Shown in pieces: positions 17,333 through 24,239 of a stretch of DNA of 40,572 bases. The stretch is taken from the NCBI GenBank assembly GCA_026126215.1, contig JAHCJQ010000022.1:1-40572 (forward strand), read 5' to 3'. The position numbers and the translations under genes were made by a program. This DNA is from Alphaproteobacteria bacterium. Its GTDB lineage: Bacteria; Pseudomonadota; Alphaproteobacteria; Ferrovibrionales; Ferrovibrionaceae. Every line of letters starts with the position of its first letter. The first letter of the stretch is position 1. The notes beneath the pieces were generated by a model that was not told where the DNA came from, made no database searches, and saw nothing but the letters and a program-made list of their open reading frames with translations.

Positions 17333-17502
17333 GGACCGAAGAACACCGTCAGGACCGGAGCCGGAAGGCACGCCTTTCCGCCGGCGCTGGCCCGCCATGC
17401 TGTCGCCGGCGTGATTGCCAATCCGTTAACCCGGATCGCCGTTCAAGAACCAATCAACATTTGTCGAAGTCCGAACGCCCTGGCCCGGGAGAGCTCGAAA
17501 CC

Positions 17503-17823
17503 TCAGACCGGGCTGGAAAGCTTCATCAGGGCGAGGCCGGAGAGGATCAGAAAGGCCGCGATCAGTCGCAGCGCGTTCGCCGGTTCGCCGAGCACGAGGA
17601 TGCCGACGAGAAAGGCACCGAGCGCGCCGATGCCCGTCCATACCGCGTAGGCGGTCCCCAGCGGGAGAACCCTCATGGACCAGGCGAGGAGCGCGAAGCT
17701 CACGCCCATCGCGACCAGCGTCACCAGCGAGGGCCAGAAGCGCGTGAAGCCCTCGGACTGCTTCATGGAGAAGGCCCAGACGACTTCGAACAGACCGGCA
17801 ACGATCAGGATGAACCAGGCCAT
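17503..17823 (-). CDS. gdx: SMR-family exporter, Gdx/SugE type (guanidinium exporter)
   Basis: A 106-residue protein with four transmembrane helices. Glu13 in the first helix (AGLFEVVWA) is the essential ion- and substrate-binding acid of the small multidrug resistance family. The following KQSEGFTRFWPS loop is characteristic of the SugE/Gdx subtype rather than EmrE, and AYAVWTGIGALG and GEPANALRLIAAFLILSGL complete the family pattern. Gdx proteins form dual-topology dimers in the inner membrane and exchange guanidinium for protons. The leader just upstream contains overlapping hairpins that could be a guanidine-II riboswitch, which would fit this substrate. Confidence 0.88.
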   Translation of the reverse strand: MAWFILIVAGLFEVVWAFSMKQSEGFTRFWPSLVTLVAMGVSFALLAWSMRVLPLGTAYAVWTGIGALGAFLVGILVLGEPANALRLIAAFLILSGLALMKLSSPV

Positions 17824-17892
17824 GGCAGCCTCCCCTCTAAAGCTGCCGGGCCGTCCCGGACATCAACCCGTGCAGGGGGAGGACGTGGCCTC
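17824..17892 (-). promoter_or_regulatory. Candidate guanidine-II (mini-ykkC-like) riboswitch in the gdx leader
   Basis: Reading the minus strand, a perfect hairpin CCGGG-ACGG-CCCGG occupies 17859-17846, with the ACGR loop that defines guanidine-II hairpins. A weaker partner, GAGG/CCTC around a loop containing ACG, is at 17892-17879, but it has ACGT rather than ACGR. Immediately downstream, GGCAGC (17847-17842) can pair with GCTGCC (17829-17824), locking the Shine-Dalgarno GGGGAG in its loop. This stem shares two bases with the ACGG hairpin, so the two structures exclude one another. That geometry suggests ligand-controlled translation. The imperfect first hairpin lowers confidence. Confidence 0.42.
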
Positions 17893-18046
17893 GCTGAGCC
17901 TTATCTAGGTCCGCGATGACGGGAGATCAATGCCTGGCTGGGGGCGAACGGCCAATCAGAAGCGGCTTCGGGCATGGCACGTCGCCGCGCACAAGGGGCC
18001 AGATGGAGTTCGGCAAGAGCATTGTCTGGTGCCCGCTCTGATGTTA

Positions 18047-18060
18047 GGTTACATGTAACC
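18047..18060. promoter_or_regulatory. 14-bp perfect palindrome upstream of mazEF
   Basis: GGTTACATGTAACC is a perfect 14-bp palindrome ending 25 bp before the antitoxin start. Toxin-antitoxin operons are usually repressed by the antitoxin or the complex binding such a site, so this is the likely autoregulatory operator. No other gene nearby would use it. Confidence 0.55.
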
Positions 18061-18085
18061 GATTTCGATTTATGGGTGGATTGTC

Positions 18086-18310
18086 ATGACTGCAGCGAAG
18101 CGAAAGAACTCCACGCGCGTGAAGGTGCGGAACCACCGGGAACGGTTGCGGGCGCAAGGTCTGCGGCCGTTGCAAATATGGGTGCCCGATGTCCACGCGC
18201 CCTCGTTCCGCGCGGAGGCCCATCGTCAGTCCCTCGCGGTGGCCGGGAGCGATCATGCGCGAGAAGATCAGGCATTCATCGACGCTGTGTCGGTGTGGGG
18301 CAAAGAATGA
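18086..18310 (+). CDS. MazE-type antitoxin (DUF3018 family)
   Basis: A 74-residue basic protein. The N-terminal part KRKNSTRVKVRNHRERLRAQGLRPLQIWVPDV has the RxxxxAxGLRPxQxWVPD pattern of the DUF3018/MazE antitoxins found in alphaproteobacteria. It likely combines a ribbon-helix-helix DNA-binding end with a C-terminal segment (DHAREDQAFIDAVSVW) that wraps the toxin. The stop overlaps the mazF start by four bases, so antitoxin and toxin are coupled. A perfect palindrome just upstream is a candidate operator. Confidence 0.85.
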   Translation: MTAAKRKNSTRVKVRNHRERLRAQGLRPLQIWVPDVHAPSFRAEAHRQSLAVAGSDHAREDQAFIDAVSVWGKE

Positions 18311-18657
18311 AGCGGGGTGAACTGTGGACGGTATCCGGCGGCAACGACTATTTGGGCAAGCCGCGACCGGCGGCCATCGTGCAGGACGACAGTTTCGACG
18401 CGACGGACTCCGTCACCATCTGCGCTCTGACCTCGGATCCGACCGAAGCACCGTTGTTCCGCCTGCCGGTGACGCCAAACGAACGGAACGGACTTCGTGC
18501 TGTTTCGCGGCTCATGGTGGACAAGATCACCACAGTTCCGAAATCGAAGATCGGCGAGCGGATTGGCCGTCTCGATGACGAGGACATGGTCCGGCTCAAT
18601 CAGGCGCTGATCGTCTTTCTTGGTCTGGCCGTATCGCCACGGCGAAAGCAGGCATGA
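18307..18657 (+). CDS. MazF/PemK-family endoribonuclease toxin
   Basis: A 116-residue protein of the CcdB/PemK fold. It begins MKRGELWTVSGG, the typical MazF opening, followed by KPRPAAIVQDDSF, an SVTICALTSDPTEAPLFRLPV segment, the GLRAVSRLMVDKITTVPKSKIGERIGRL stretch, and a final helix with LNQALIVFLGL. MazF toxins cut mRNA at short recognition sequences and stop growth until neutralised by MazE. The length and motif order are complete, so it is probably functional. It overlaps the antitoxin gene by four bases. Confidence 0.9.
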   Translation: MKRGELWTVSGGNDYLGKPRPAAIVQDDSFDATDSVTICALTSDPTEAPLFRLPVTPNERNGLRAVSRLMVDKITTVPKSKIGERIGRLDDEDMVRLNQALIVFLGLAVSPRRKQA

Positions 18658-18725
18658 ACGGCACCGGCCAAGTCACGCCGACCGCCTACACCCAATCCAT
18701 GATCGACGCCAACGCCGCCGCCTGA
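18654..18725 (+). CDS. Very small ORF after mazF (uncertain)
   Basis: An ATG that overlaps the mazF stop (ATGA) opens a 23-residue frame, MNGTGQVTPTAYTQSMIDAN plus three alanines. The coupling looks like the start of a third gene, but the frame closes at once. It may be the fossil N-terminus of a gene lost when the AT-rich island to the right formed, or simply chance. No family recognised. Confidence 0.2.
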   Translation: MNGTGQVTPTAYTQSMIDANAAA

Positions 18726-18831
18726 CCCTCGCGCCAAAGGCGACGGTGCCGCTCCCTAATCGGCGAGGTTGTCTATGCTCACAAATCCGTGAATAGTATT
18801 TGAGGGAGCTATGTCAAGCTGAACTCGAAAT

Positions 18832-19311
18832 ATGATACCAAAGCCTGACGAGACCGATCAGCATTGAGAACTTTCTCGCCGCTTAAGAAAATTCGCGTTT
18901 CCCTTTCGGTCTATAGTTATTGCCATCGACGGACGAGACTGTACAGGCAAGACCACACTATCGCGATATCTGGCCTGGCAGTTAGTGGCCGCCGTGCTCC
19001 ACACCGACTTATTTCGAACTAAACGTCGCTGTGATCACAATCCTCGACTCCCTAGAGAGGTAAATTTTCGCGCGGTTAGGCCGTTGGCCAGCCGAGTTCT
19101 TACCCACAGGGCACCGATCATTATCGAAGGCATAGAGATTTGCCGGACCTTAAGGGGGATTGAGTTACAGCTTAATTGGTCAATCTATGTGAAAGCCGAA
19201 GGGCGTTGCGGTAGTTACAACTTTCAACGCCTCTCCGAGTCCTACGAGGCAGAATTTAGGCCTGAGGAACGGGCGAATTTTGTGTTCAGCTGGACCCCGC
19301 AAGAAGAATAA
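18832..19311 (+). pseudogene. Uridine-kinase-like P-loop kinase, interrupted by a TGA
   Basis: One frame runs from ATG at 18832 (MIPKPDETDQH) into TGA at 18865, then stays open to TAA at 19309-19311. The part after the stop holds IVIAIDGRDCTGKTTLSRYLAWQL, a clear Walker A motif of uridine-kinase-like proteins, then HTDLF, PIIIEGIEICRTLRGI and a C-terminal SESYEAEFRPEERANFVFSW. No ATG, GTG or TTG lies between the TGA and the Walker motif. The first usable start (GTG 18985) would remove the phosphate loop, so the gene should not make an active kinase. The single stop in a uniform frame suggests a recent nonsense mutation. The stretch is AT-richer than its neighbours and lies on the 3' side of tRNA-Ser. 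Confidence 0.6.
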
Positions 19312-19405
19312 TGTCGAGCTAGAAGTCCAAGGTGTGGGCTAGTCTGTGTTCTGCAAGATTGCTCGTTGAATGTGTCTTTAAATTTTAGTTACGAATCTAT
19401 CAAAT

Positions 19406-19495
19406 TGGCGGAAGGGGTGGGATTCGAACCCACGGTGGCGTTGCCGCCACGGCGGTTTTCAAGACCGCTGCCTTAAACCACTCGGCCACCCTTCC
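19406..19495 (-). tRNA. tRNA-Ser (anticodon TGA)
   Basis: On the minus strand the acceptor stem GGAAGGG pairs with CCCTTCC, followed by G and an encoded CCA. The anticodon arm is GCGGT-CTTGAAA-ACCGC, giving TGA, which reads serine UCA codons. A long variable arm (GTGGCG..CGCCAC) and the TTCGAATC T-loop confirm a class II serine tRNA. Confidence 0.97.
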
Positions 19496-19634
19496 CGCGC
19501 CGGGCTGGCTTAATTAAGCGCCCCTCCGCCGGCCGTCAATGCGGGAGCCTGCCTTGCCGAATCCGGGGTTGCGCCGACGGCGGCTTGCGGCAAGAAATCC
19601 TTCCTGCTTCAACCCTCCGCGAGTTCCGCCCCGC

Positions 19635-20510
19635 ATGAGCAGCATGCCGCCGCCGCCCTGGTTCCGCCAGGCCATCGCCACCGAGCCGCAGAGCGGCCGC
19701 TTCGCGGTCGATGGCTGCGACATTCACCATCTTGCCTGGGGCACGCCCGGCGGCGAGCCGGTCGTGCTGGTGCATGGCAACGGCGCCCATGCGCGCTGGT
19801 GGAGCTTCGTCGCGCCCTTCCTCGCCGCGCGCGGCCGCCATGTCGGCGCCCTCGATCTCGGCGGCATGGGCGAGAGCGGCGATCCCGGCCCGCAGAGCCC
19901 GGAGATGTTCGCCCGCCAGATCGCGGCCATGGCGGAGCAACTGGGCGGCGGCAGGCCGGTCGCCCTGGTCGGCCACAGTTTCGGCGGCCTCGTCGCGGTC
20001 GGCGCCGTGCTGCACCGGCCGGAACTGTTCCGGCGGCTCGTCGTCATCGATACCCCCTTCCATATGGGCGACCGGCCGCCGCGCAGCCGCGGGCGAAAGC
20101 TCGCCGGGGCCGTTCATCGCGATCTCGCCGACATCCTGCGCCGCTTCCGCCTGCTGCCGGAACAGGACTGCCCCGACTACGTGATGGATTACATCGCGCG
20201 CCATTCCGTGACAGGGGTGCGGGGCGGCTGGAGCTGGAAGTTCCGCCAGAACCCCTGGGACAGCCCGCATTTCGAAAGCGATATCTGGACGCGGCATGGC
20301 ACCGCGCTCGCGACCCTCCGCCAGCCCGTCGCGCTGTTGCGGGCGGAACAGAGCAGCCTCTGCCCGCCGGAAGCGGAAGCGGCCTGGCGGGCGATGGCCG
20401 GGCCGCGCGTCGCCATATCCGTGATTCCGGCCGCCCATCATCACGCCCCGCTCGACCAGCCGGTCGCGGTCGCCGCGGTGATCGACGCGCTGCTCGCCGC
20501 CCCGGCCTGA
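19635..20510 (+). CDS. Alpha/beta-fold hydrolase
   Basis: A 291-residue alpha/beta hydrolase. The oxyanion-hole strand VVLVHGNGAHARWW, the GHSFGG nucleophile elbow (Ser in ALVGHSFGGLVAVG), an acid region after the cap and the catalytic-His region PAAHHHAPLDQP are all in place. A cap inserted after the sixth strand is visible around LPEQDCPDYVMDYI. Family members include esterases, haloalkane or epoxide hydrolases and C-C hydrolases; the substrate is not readable. The ATG at 19635 gives a normal N-terminus; an in-frame extension back to 19539 overlaps the tRNA-Ser promoter side and is unlikely. It converges on the glycine-zipper lipoprotein genes. Confidence 0.85.
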   Translation: MSSMPPPPWFRQAIATEPQSGRFAVDGCDIHHLAWGTPGGEPVVLVHGNGAHARWWSFVAPFLAARGRHVGALDLGGMGESGDPGPQSPEMFARQIAAMAEQLGGGRPVALVGHSFGGLVAVGAVLHRPELFRRLVVIDTPFHMGDRPPRSRGRKLAGAVHRDLADILRRFRLLPEQDCPDYVMDYIARHSVTGVRGGWSWKFRQNPWDSPHFESDIWTRHGTALATLRQPVALLRAEQSSLCPPEAEAAWRAMAGPRVAISVIPAAHHHAPLDQPVAVAAVIDALLAAPA

Positions 20511-20529
20511 GCGGCCCGGATCAATTGGA

Positions 20530-20922
20530 TCAGTTGACGACGGCCCAGCCGCGCCCGCGCATGCAATTGTCGATGATGCGCTTCTGTCCAGAGACGCCGC
20601 CCGAGGCGCCCTTGGTCACGCCGATGATGCCGCCGCCCGCCGCGCCGATCGCCGCGCCGGTGCCGGCGCTGAGGCCGCTCGCGATACCGCCGGTGGCCGC
20701 GCCCAGCGCGGCGCCAACCGCGGCACCGATCAGCGCATCGACCGCCGCCTCGCGGGCCGGCGAACGCCGCTCGGCAAGCTGGCGGCATTCATCCAGGTCG
20801 CGCTGATAGTCGCCGGTGCCGCGCACCGGTTGCGAGGCGCGCTGGTCGATCACCGGTTCATAGCTGCGCGCGCAGCCTGCCAGCATCGGCAGCAATAGGA
20901 TAGCGAGATAACGCCGGTTCAT
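20530..20922 (-). CDS. Glycine-zipper lipoprotein
   Basis: A 130-residue lipoprotein with Cys17 in LPMLAGC. After a short conserved YEPVIDQR patch comes DLDECRQLAE, a glycine-zipper membrane segment at about residues 63-108 (GAAVGAALGAATGGIASGLSAGTGAAIGAAGGG), and a C-terminal QKRIIDNCMRGRGWAVVN with one of two conserved cysteines. Such proteins sit in the outer membrane or periplasm and resemble the SlyB/YMGG family, with a probable role in envelope stability. It is a clear paralogue of the next gene, sharing the DECRQLAE, zipper and NCMRGRG segments, and so a tandem duplication. Confidence 0.82.
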   Translation of the reverse strand: MNRRYLAILLLPMLAGCARSYEPVIDQRASQPVRGTGDYQRDLDECRQLAERRSPAREAAVDALIGAAVGAALGAATGGIASGLSAGTGAAIGAAGGGIIGVTKGASGGVSGQKRIIDNCMRGRGWAVVN

Positions 20923-21034
20923 GGCCCCTCCCCGGCAGATTCACTCTCAAAACCCCACAAGAGGCAAAGGAAAAGGGCGGCACGTCGCCGCGCCGCCCTC
21001 GCCTGCCTTCGTCAGACGCCCCTTCCGGGCGCGA

Positions 21035-21634
21035 TCAGTTCACGACCGAATAGCCACGGCCGCGCATGCAATTGTCGACGATGCGCTTCTGCTCCTCGTA
21101 GCCGGAATAGGCACCATGACCGGCCCCGAGGATGCCGCCGCCGGCCGCGCCGATGGCGGCGCCACGTCCGGCCGAGACGCCCTTGGCAATGCCGCCGGTG
21201 GCCGCACCCAGCGCCGCGCCGACCGCGGCCCCGACCAGACCCTGCTTCACGGCATCGCCCGCCGGGCTCGAGCGTTCGGCGAGCTGGCGGCACTCGGCCA
21301 GGTCCTGCGAATAGCTGCCGGCGCTGCGCGGATTGACCGGCTGATACTGGTATTGCGGCTGCTGCGGCGGATAGGCATAGGCCGGCTGCGGCGCGCTATA
21401 GGCCGGCTGCGGCGGCGGCGCGTAGGCCGGCTGCGGCGGCGGACTATAGACCGGCTGCGGCGGCGGGCTGTAGACGGGCTGCGGCGGCGGTGCATAGACC
21501 GGCTGCGGCGGTGGCGCGTAATAGCCGGTCGGCTGCGCCGGCGCGCCGCCGCGCGGATCGACAAGCGGCTCATACTGCTGCACGCATCCCGAAACAAGGA
21601 TGGCACCAAGAGCAAGCCCAAGGATCTTACGCAT
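21035..21634 (-). CDS. Glycine-zipper lipoprotein with PPPQP repeats
   Basis: A 199-residue lipoprotein; Cys17 lies in ILVSGC and an AGGAGG site precedes the ATG at 21634. It shares YEPLVDPR, DLAECRQLAE, the glycine zipper and the NCMRGRGYSVVN ending with the adjacent 130-residue paralogue. Between the lipid anchor and the shared core it carries an extra 47-residue proline/glutamine/tyrosine region made of 8-residue repeats. That region could act as an extended spacer through the periplasm or a cell-wall-contacting segment (inference). The two genes are 112 bp apart on the same strand. Confidence 0.82.
   Translation of the reverse strand: MRKILGLALGAILVSGCVQQYEPLVDPRGGAPAQPTGYYAPPPQPVYAPPPQPVYSPPPQPVYSPPPQPAYAPPPQPAYSAPQPAYAYPPQQPQYQYQPVNPRSAGSYSQDLAECRQLAERSSPAGDAVKQGLVGAAVGAALGAATGGIAKGVSAGRGAAIGAAGGGILGAGHGAYSGYEEQKRIVDNCMRGRGYSVVN
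21377..21517 (-). repeat. In-frame tandem repeats coding for [AS]PPPQP[VA]Y
   Basis: Five complete 24-bp units and one shortened unit encode residues 40-86 of the longer glycine-zipper lipoprotein: APPPQPVY twice, SPPPQPVY, SPPPQPAY, APPPQPAY and a shortened SAPQPAY. The near-identical DNA units make copy-number variation by slippage likely. Confidence 0.85.
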
Positions 21635-21757
21635 CTTCTCCTCCTGAGAGCGGCGCCGGCATGTTCGGCCCTGCCGTCCAATCATGCTTCAATATACGTC
21701 AATAACCCGTCACCTTGCACGTCCGCCCAGCACTATTCCTGCGCCGCGTGACCGCGA

Positions 21758-21937
21758 TCACGAGGCTTTGTCCGCGCGCTCAAGGGAAAGCTTCCCATCC
21801 GCCGTCTCGGCGCTGCGCAGCGGCTCCAGCAATTCGCGGATCTGCTCGCGGTCGACACCATCGCGGCGCATCACCAGGCGCACGATCGGATCGTCGAGCA
21901 TTTCTCGCAGGCTGGGTTCGGACCGCCAGGACCTCAT
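21758..21937 (-). CDS. Small hypothetical protein (59 aa)
   Basis: A 59-residue frame that starts MRSWRSEPSLREMLDDPIV and continues RLVMRRDGVDREQIRELLEPLRSA. It is mostly charged and helical, without a signal or membrane segment. An AGGGAG purine stretch precedes the ATG at suitable distance. The frame fills most of a gap that otherwise lacks a gene, and its composition (Asp/Glu/Arg-rich with regular hydrophobic spacing) looks coding. No family recognised with certainty; similar short basic/acidic helical proteins are common in alphaproteobacteria. Confidence 0.6.
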   Translation of the reverse strand: MRSWRSEPSLREMLDDPIVRLVMRRDGVDREQIRELLEPLRSAETADGKLSLERADKAS

Positions 21938-22152
21938 CCTTTACTCCCTGTTCCAGCGAGAAGCGATTCGCCAGTCATGGGGCGACCTTAGACCGGGCCC
22001 CGTGGCGGCGATTGGACGCTGACATGGCAAAATTGCGGCCGGCGCGACCCGCTCCCCGCTCGTTCCTCGCGGCGCCGGAATGGACAGGATGGACGCGAAC
22101 GGGCACCCTGCCCCTGTCTTGATGTAGGGCGTGGGGGGCGCGGGGTCCAGGA

Positions 22153-23145
22153 ATGGCGACGCAGATCGGTCGCGAGCGGCTGCTCGCGCATTTTCGCACC
22201 ATGGCGCGCATCCGCGCCTTCGAGGAAACCGCCGAGAGGCTGTACAACGAGAAGCGCATCCCGGGTTTCGTGCATCTCTCCTCCGGCCAGGAAGCCATAC
22301 CGGCCGGCGTCTGCGCCAACCTGGCGGCGGAGGACCGCCTTACCTCCACCCATCGCGGCCATGGCCATACCATCGCGCGCGGCGGCGACATCCAGGCGAT
22401 GATGCTGGAGCTGTTCGGCCGGCAGGGCGGCTCCTGCGGCGGCAAGGGCGGCTCCATGCACATCGCCGACATGCGCATCGGCATGCTGGGCGCCAACGGC
22501 GTGGTCGCCGCCGGCCTGCCGATCGCGGTGGGCGCCGCGCATGCGGCGAAGCTCGCCGGCGAGCCGCGCGTGGTCGCCTGCTTCTTCGGCGATGGCGCCG
22601 TCAATCGCGGCCCGTTCCTGGAAAGCCTGAACTGGGCCGCGGTTCACCGCCTGCCGGTGCTGTTCGTCTGCGAGGACAATCGCTGGTCGGCCACGACGCC
22701 GACGCGGCTCACCACGGCCGGTCCGGGCATCGCGGCGCGCGCCGAGGCGCTTGGCGTTCCGGCTTGCGCCGTCGATGGCAACGATGTCGCCGCCGTCGAT
22801 CATCTGGCAGGCGAACTGGTCGCATCGGTGCGTGCCGGCAGCGGGCCGCGCCTGCTGCTGGCCGCGACTTACCGCTGGTCCGGACATACCTCGGCCGATG
22901 CGGGCGCCTATCGCGATCCGGCGGAGGTCGCGCGGGCGAAGACGGATGATCCGCTGCGGCGCGCGGCACAGGTGCTTGGCGGTCTCGGCGTGGCGGCGGC
23001 GGAACTGGCGGCAATCGAAAACGACGTCGCGGCGGAACTCGCGCGCGCTGTGGAAATGGCGGAGCGAGCCCCCTTCCCCGACCCGGCGGCGCTTTATACC
23101 GATGTGCAGGATATCGGCGCGCCTACCGCGCGGGTGCCGGCATGA
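22153..23145 (+). CDS. TPP-dependent dehydrogenase E1 component, alpha subunit
   Basis: A 330-residue E1-alpha of the pyruvate/acetoin/branched-chain 2-oxo acid dehydrogenase family. Key segments are FVHLSSGQEAIPAGV, TSTHRGHGHTIARG, GGSMHI, and the thiamine diphosphate motif ACFFGDGAVNRGPFLESLNWAAVHRLPVLFVCEDN, which starts GDG and ends with Asn. YRWSGHTSADAGAYRDPAEV forms the conserved phosphorylation-loop-like region. It decarboxylates a 2-oxo acid and passes the product to a lipoyl E2. AGGA lies just before the ATG. It overlaps the beta-subunit gene by four bases. The substrate is uncertain; the sequence has the look of acetoin- or pyruvate-type E1. Confidence 0.9.
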   Translation: MATQIGRERLLAHFRTMARIRAFEETAERLYNEKRIPGFVHLSSGQEAIPAGVCANLAAEDRLTSTHRGHGHTIARGGDIQAMMLELFGRQGGSCGGKGGSMHIADMRIGMLGANGVVAAGLPIAVGAAHAAKLAGEPRVVACFFGDGAVNRGPFLESLNWAAVHRLPVLFVCEDNRWSATTPTRLTTAGPGIAARAEALGVPACAVDGNDVAAVDHLAGELVASVRAGSGPRLLLAATYRWSGHTSADAGAYRDPAEVARAKTDDPLRRAAQVLGGLGVAAAELAAIENDVAAELARAVEMAERAPFPDPAALYTDVQDIGAPTARVPA

Positions 23146-24110
23146 GCCGCATGAGCTTCGTCGAGGCGACGCGCCAGGCACTGGCCGCCGAGATGCGCCG
23201 CGACGGGCGCATCGTTGTGCTGGGCGAGGATCTCGGGCGCGGCGGCGTCTTCCAGCAATATCGCGGCCTGCAGGCGGAGTTCGGGCCGGCCCGCGTCGTC
23301 GATACGCCGATTTCCGAATCCGCCATCATGGGCGTCGCGGTCGGCGCGGCCATGTGCGGCGCGCGGCCGGTGGTGGAGATGCGCTATCTCGATTTCACGC
23401 TTTGCGCCGTCGACGAACTGGTCAACCAGGCGGCGAAGCTCCGCTACATGCTGGGCGGGCAGGCACGGGTGCCCATGGTGGTGCGCCAGCCGATCGGCCT
23501 TTGGGCCAACTGCGCGGCGCAGCATTCCCAGTCGCTTGAGGCCTGGTGGGTCCATGTGCCGGGGCTGGTCGTGCTTTGCCCCGGCGATCCGGCCGATGCC
23601 GGGCCGATGCTCGCCGCCGCCATCCGTGCCGACGACCCGGTGGTGCTGCTCGAATACAAGGAGCTTTTCCCGGCCGAGGGCGAGGTCGGCGACCCGACGC
23701 TCCCGGCGGAGATCGGCCGCGCGCGGCTGGTACGGCCCGGCCACGACCTGACGCTCGTCGCCTGGGGCGGCAGTGTGCGGGAGGCGGCCGGGGCGGCGGA
23801 ACTGCTGGCGGCCCGAGGCATCTCGGCGGAGGTCATCGACCTGCGCTCGCTCTGGCCCTGGGACAGCGCCATGGTGCTCGCCTCGGTGGCCCGCACCGGC
23901 CACCTGCTGGTGGCGCAGGAGGCCACCGAAGTGGCCGGCTTCGGCGCCGAGATCGCCGCCCTGGTGGCGGAGGAGACCGGCGCCCGGGTGGCGCGGATCG
24001 GGGCGCCGCGCACGCCGATCCCCTTCTCCCCCGCGCTCGAGGCCGCCTACCGGGTCGATGCGGCACGGATTGCCGCACGGGCGGCGGCGTTCCTGGCCCG
24101 CCATCGGTGA
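23142..24110 (+). CDS. TPP-dependent dehydrogenase E1 component, beta subunit
   Basis: A 322-residue E1-beta partner. VVLGEDLGRGGVFQQYRGL, RVVDTPISESAIMGVAVGAAMCGARPVVEMRYLDFTLCAVDELVNQAAKLRYMLGG and the C-terminal transketolase-like EVIDLRSLWPWD, GHLLVAQEATEVAGFGAEIAA and RIGAPRTPIPFSPALE are all family signatures. It forms the alpha2beta2 heterotetramer with the gene before it, to which it is coupled by an ATGA overlap. No E2 acyltransferase or E3 lipoamide dehydrogenase follows; after a 129-bp gap comes a PEP-CTERM gene, then the tRNA and the mobile element. Confidence 0.9.
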   Translation: MSRMSFVEATRQALAAEMRRDGRIVVLGEDLGRGGVFQQYRGLQAEFGPARVVDTPISESAIMGVAVGAAMCGARPVVEMRYLDFTLCAVDELVNQAAKLRYMLGGQARVPMVVRQPIGLWANCAAQHSQSLEAWWVHVPGLVVLCPGDPADAGPMLAAAIRADDPVVLLEYKELFPAEGEVGDPTLPAEIGRARLVRPGHDLTLVAWGGSVREAAGAAELLAARGISAEVIDLRSLWPWDSAMVLASVARTGHLLVAQEATEVAGFGAEIAALVAEETGARVARIGAPRTPIPFSPALEAAYRVDAARIAARAAAFLARHR

Positions 24111-24239
24111 GTCTTTCGTGCAACAAAGGCTGCGAAATGCATGATGGCATAGGAAGAATCATTTACGAGATTTTTGTGAGACAAATACTCTTATATCGGG
24201 TGTGGATTGGACGCATCCGGTCCGTGGCGGGGGCAGACG

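Noticed and set aside
19312..19405. Search for a duplicated tRNA-Ser end that would mark an old island between mazEF and the tRNA
   Set aside because: No repeat of the tRNA 3' sequence was found in 17824-19405, so an integrase-type island cannot be claimed.
21377..21517. Regular short repeats that could suggest a CRISPR array
   Set aside because: Units are 24 bp, contiguous without spacers, and code in frame for PPPQP repeats in a lipoprotein.
22024..22122. 32-codon plus-strand frame MAKLRPARPAPRSFLAAPEW... before the E1 alpha gene
   Set aside because: No ribosome-binding site and low-complexity composition; more likely untranslated leader.
24111..24239. Sigma-54 promoter for the host PEP-CTERM gene
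   Set aside because: The best match has GG and GC nine bases apart instead of ten, so it is mentioned only for comparison.
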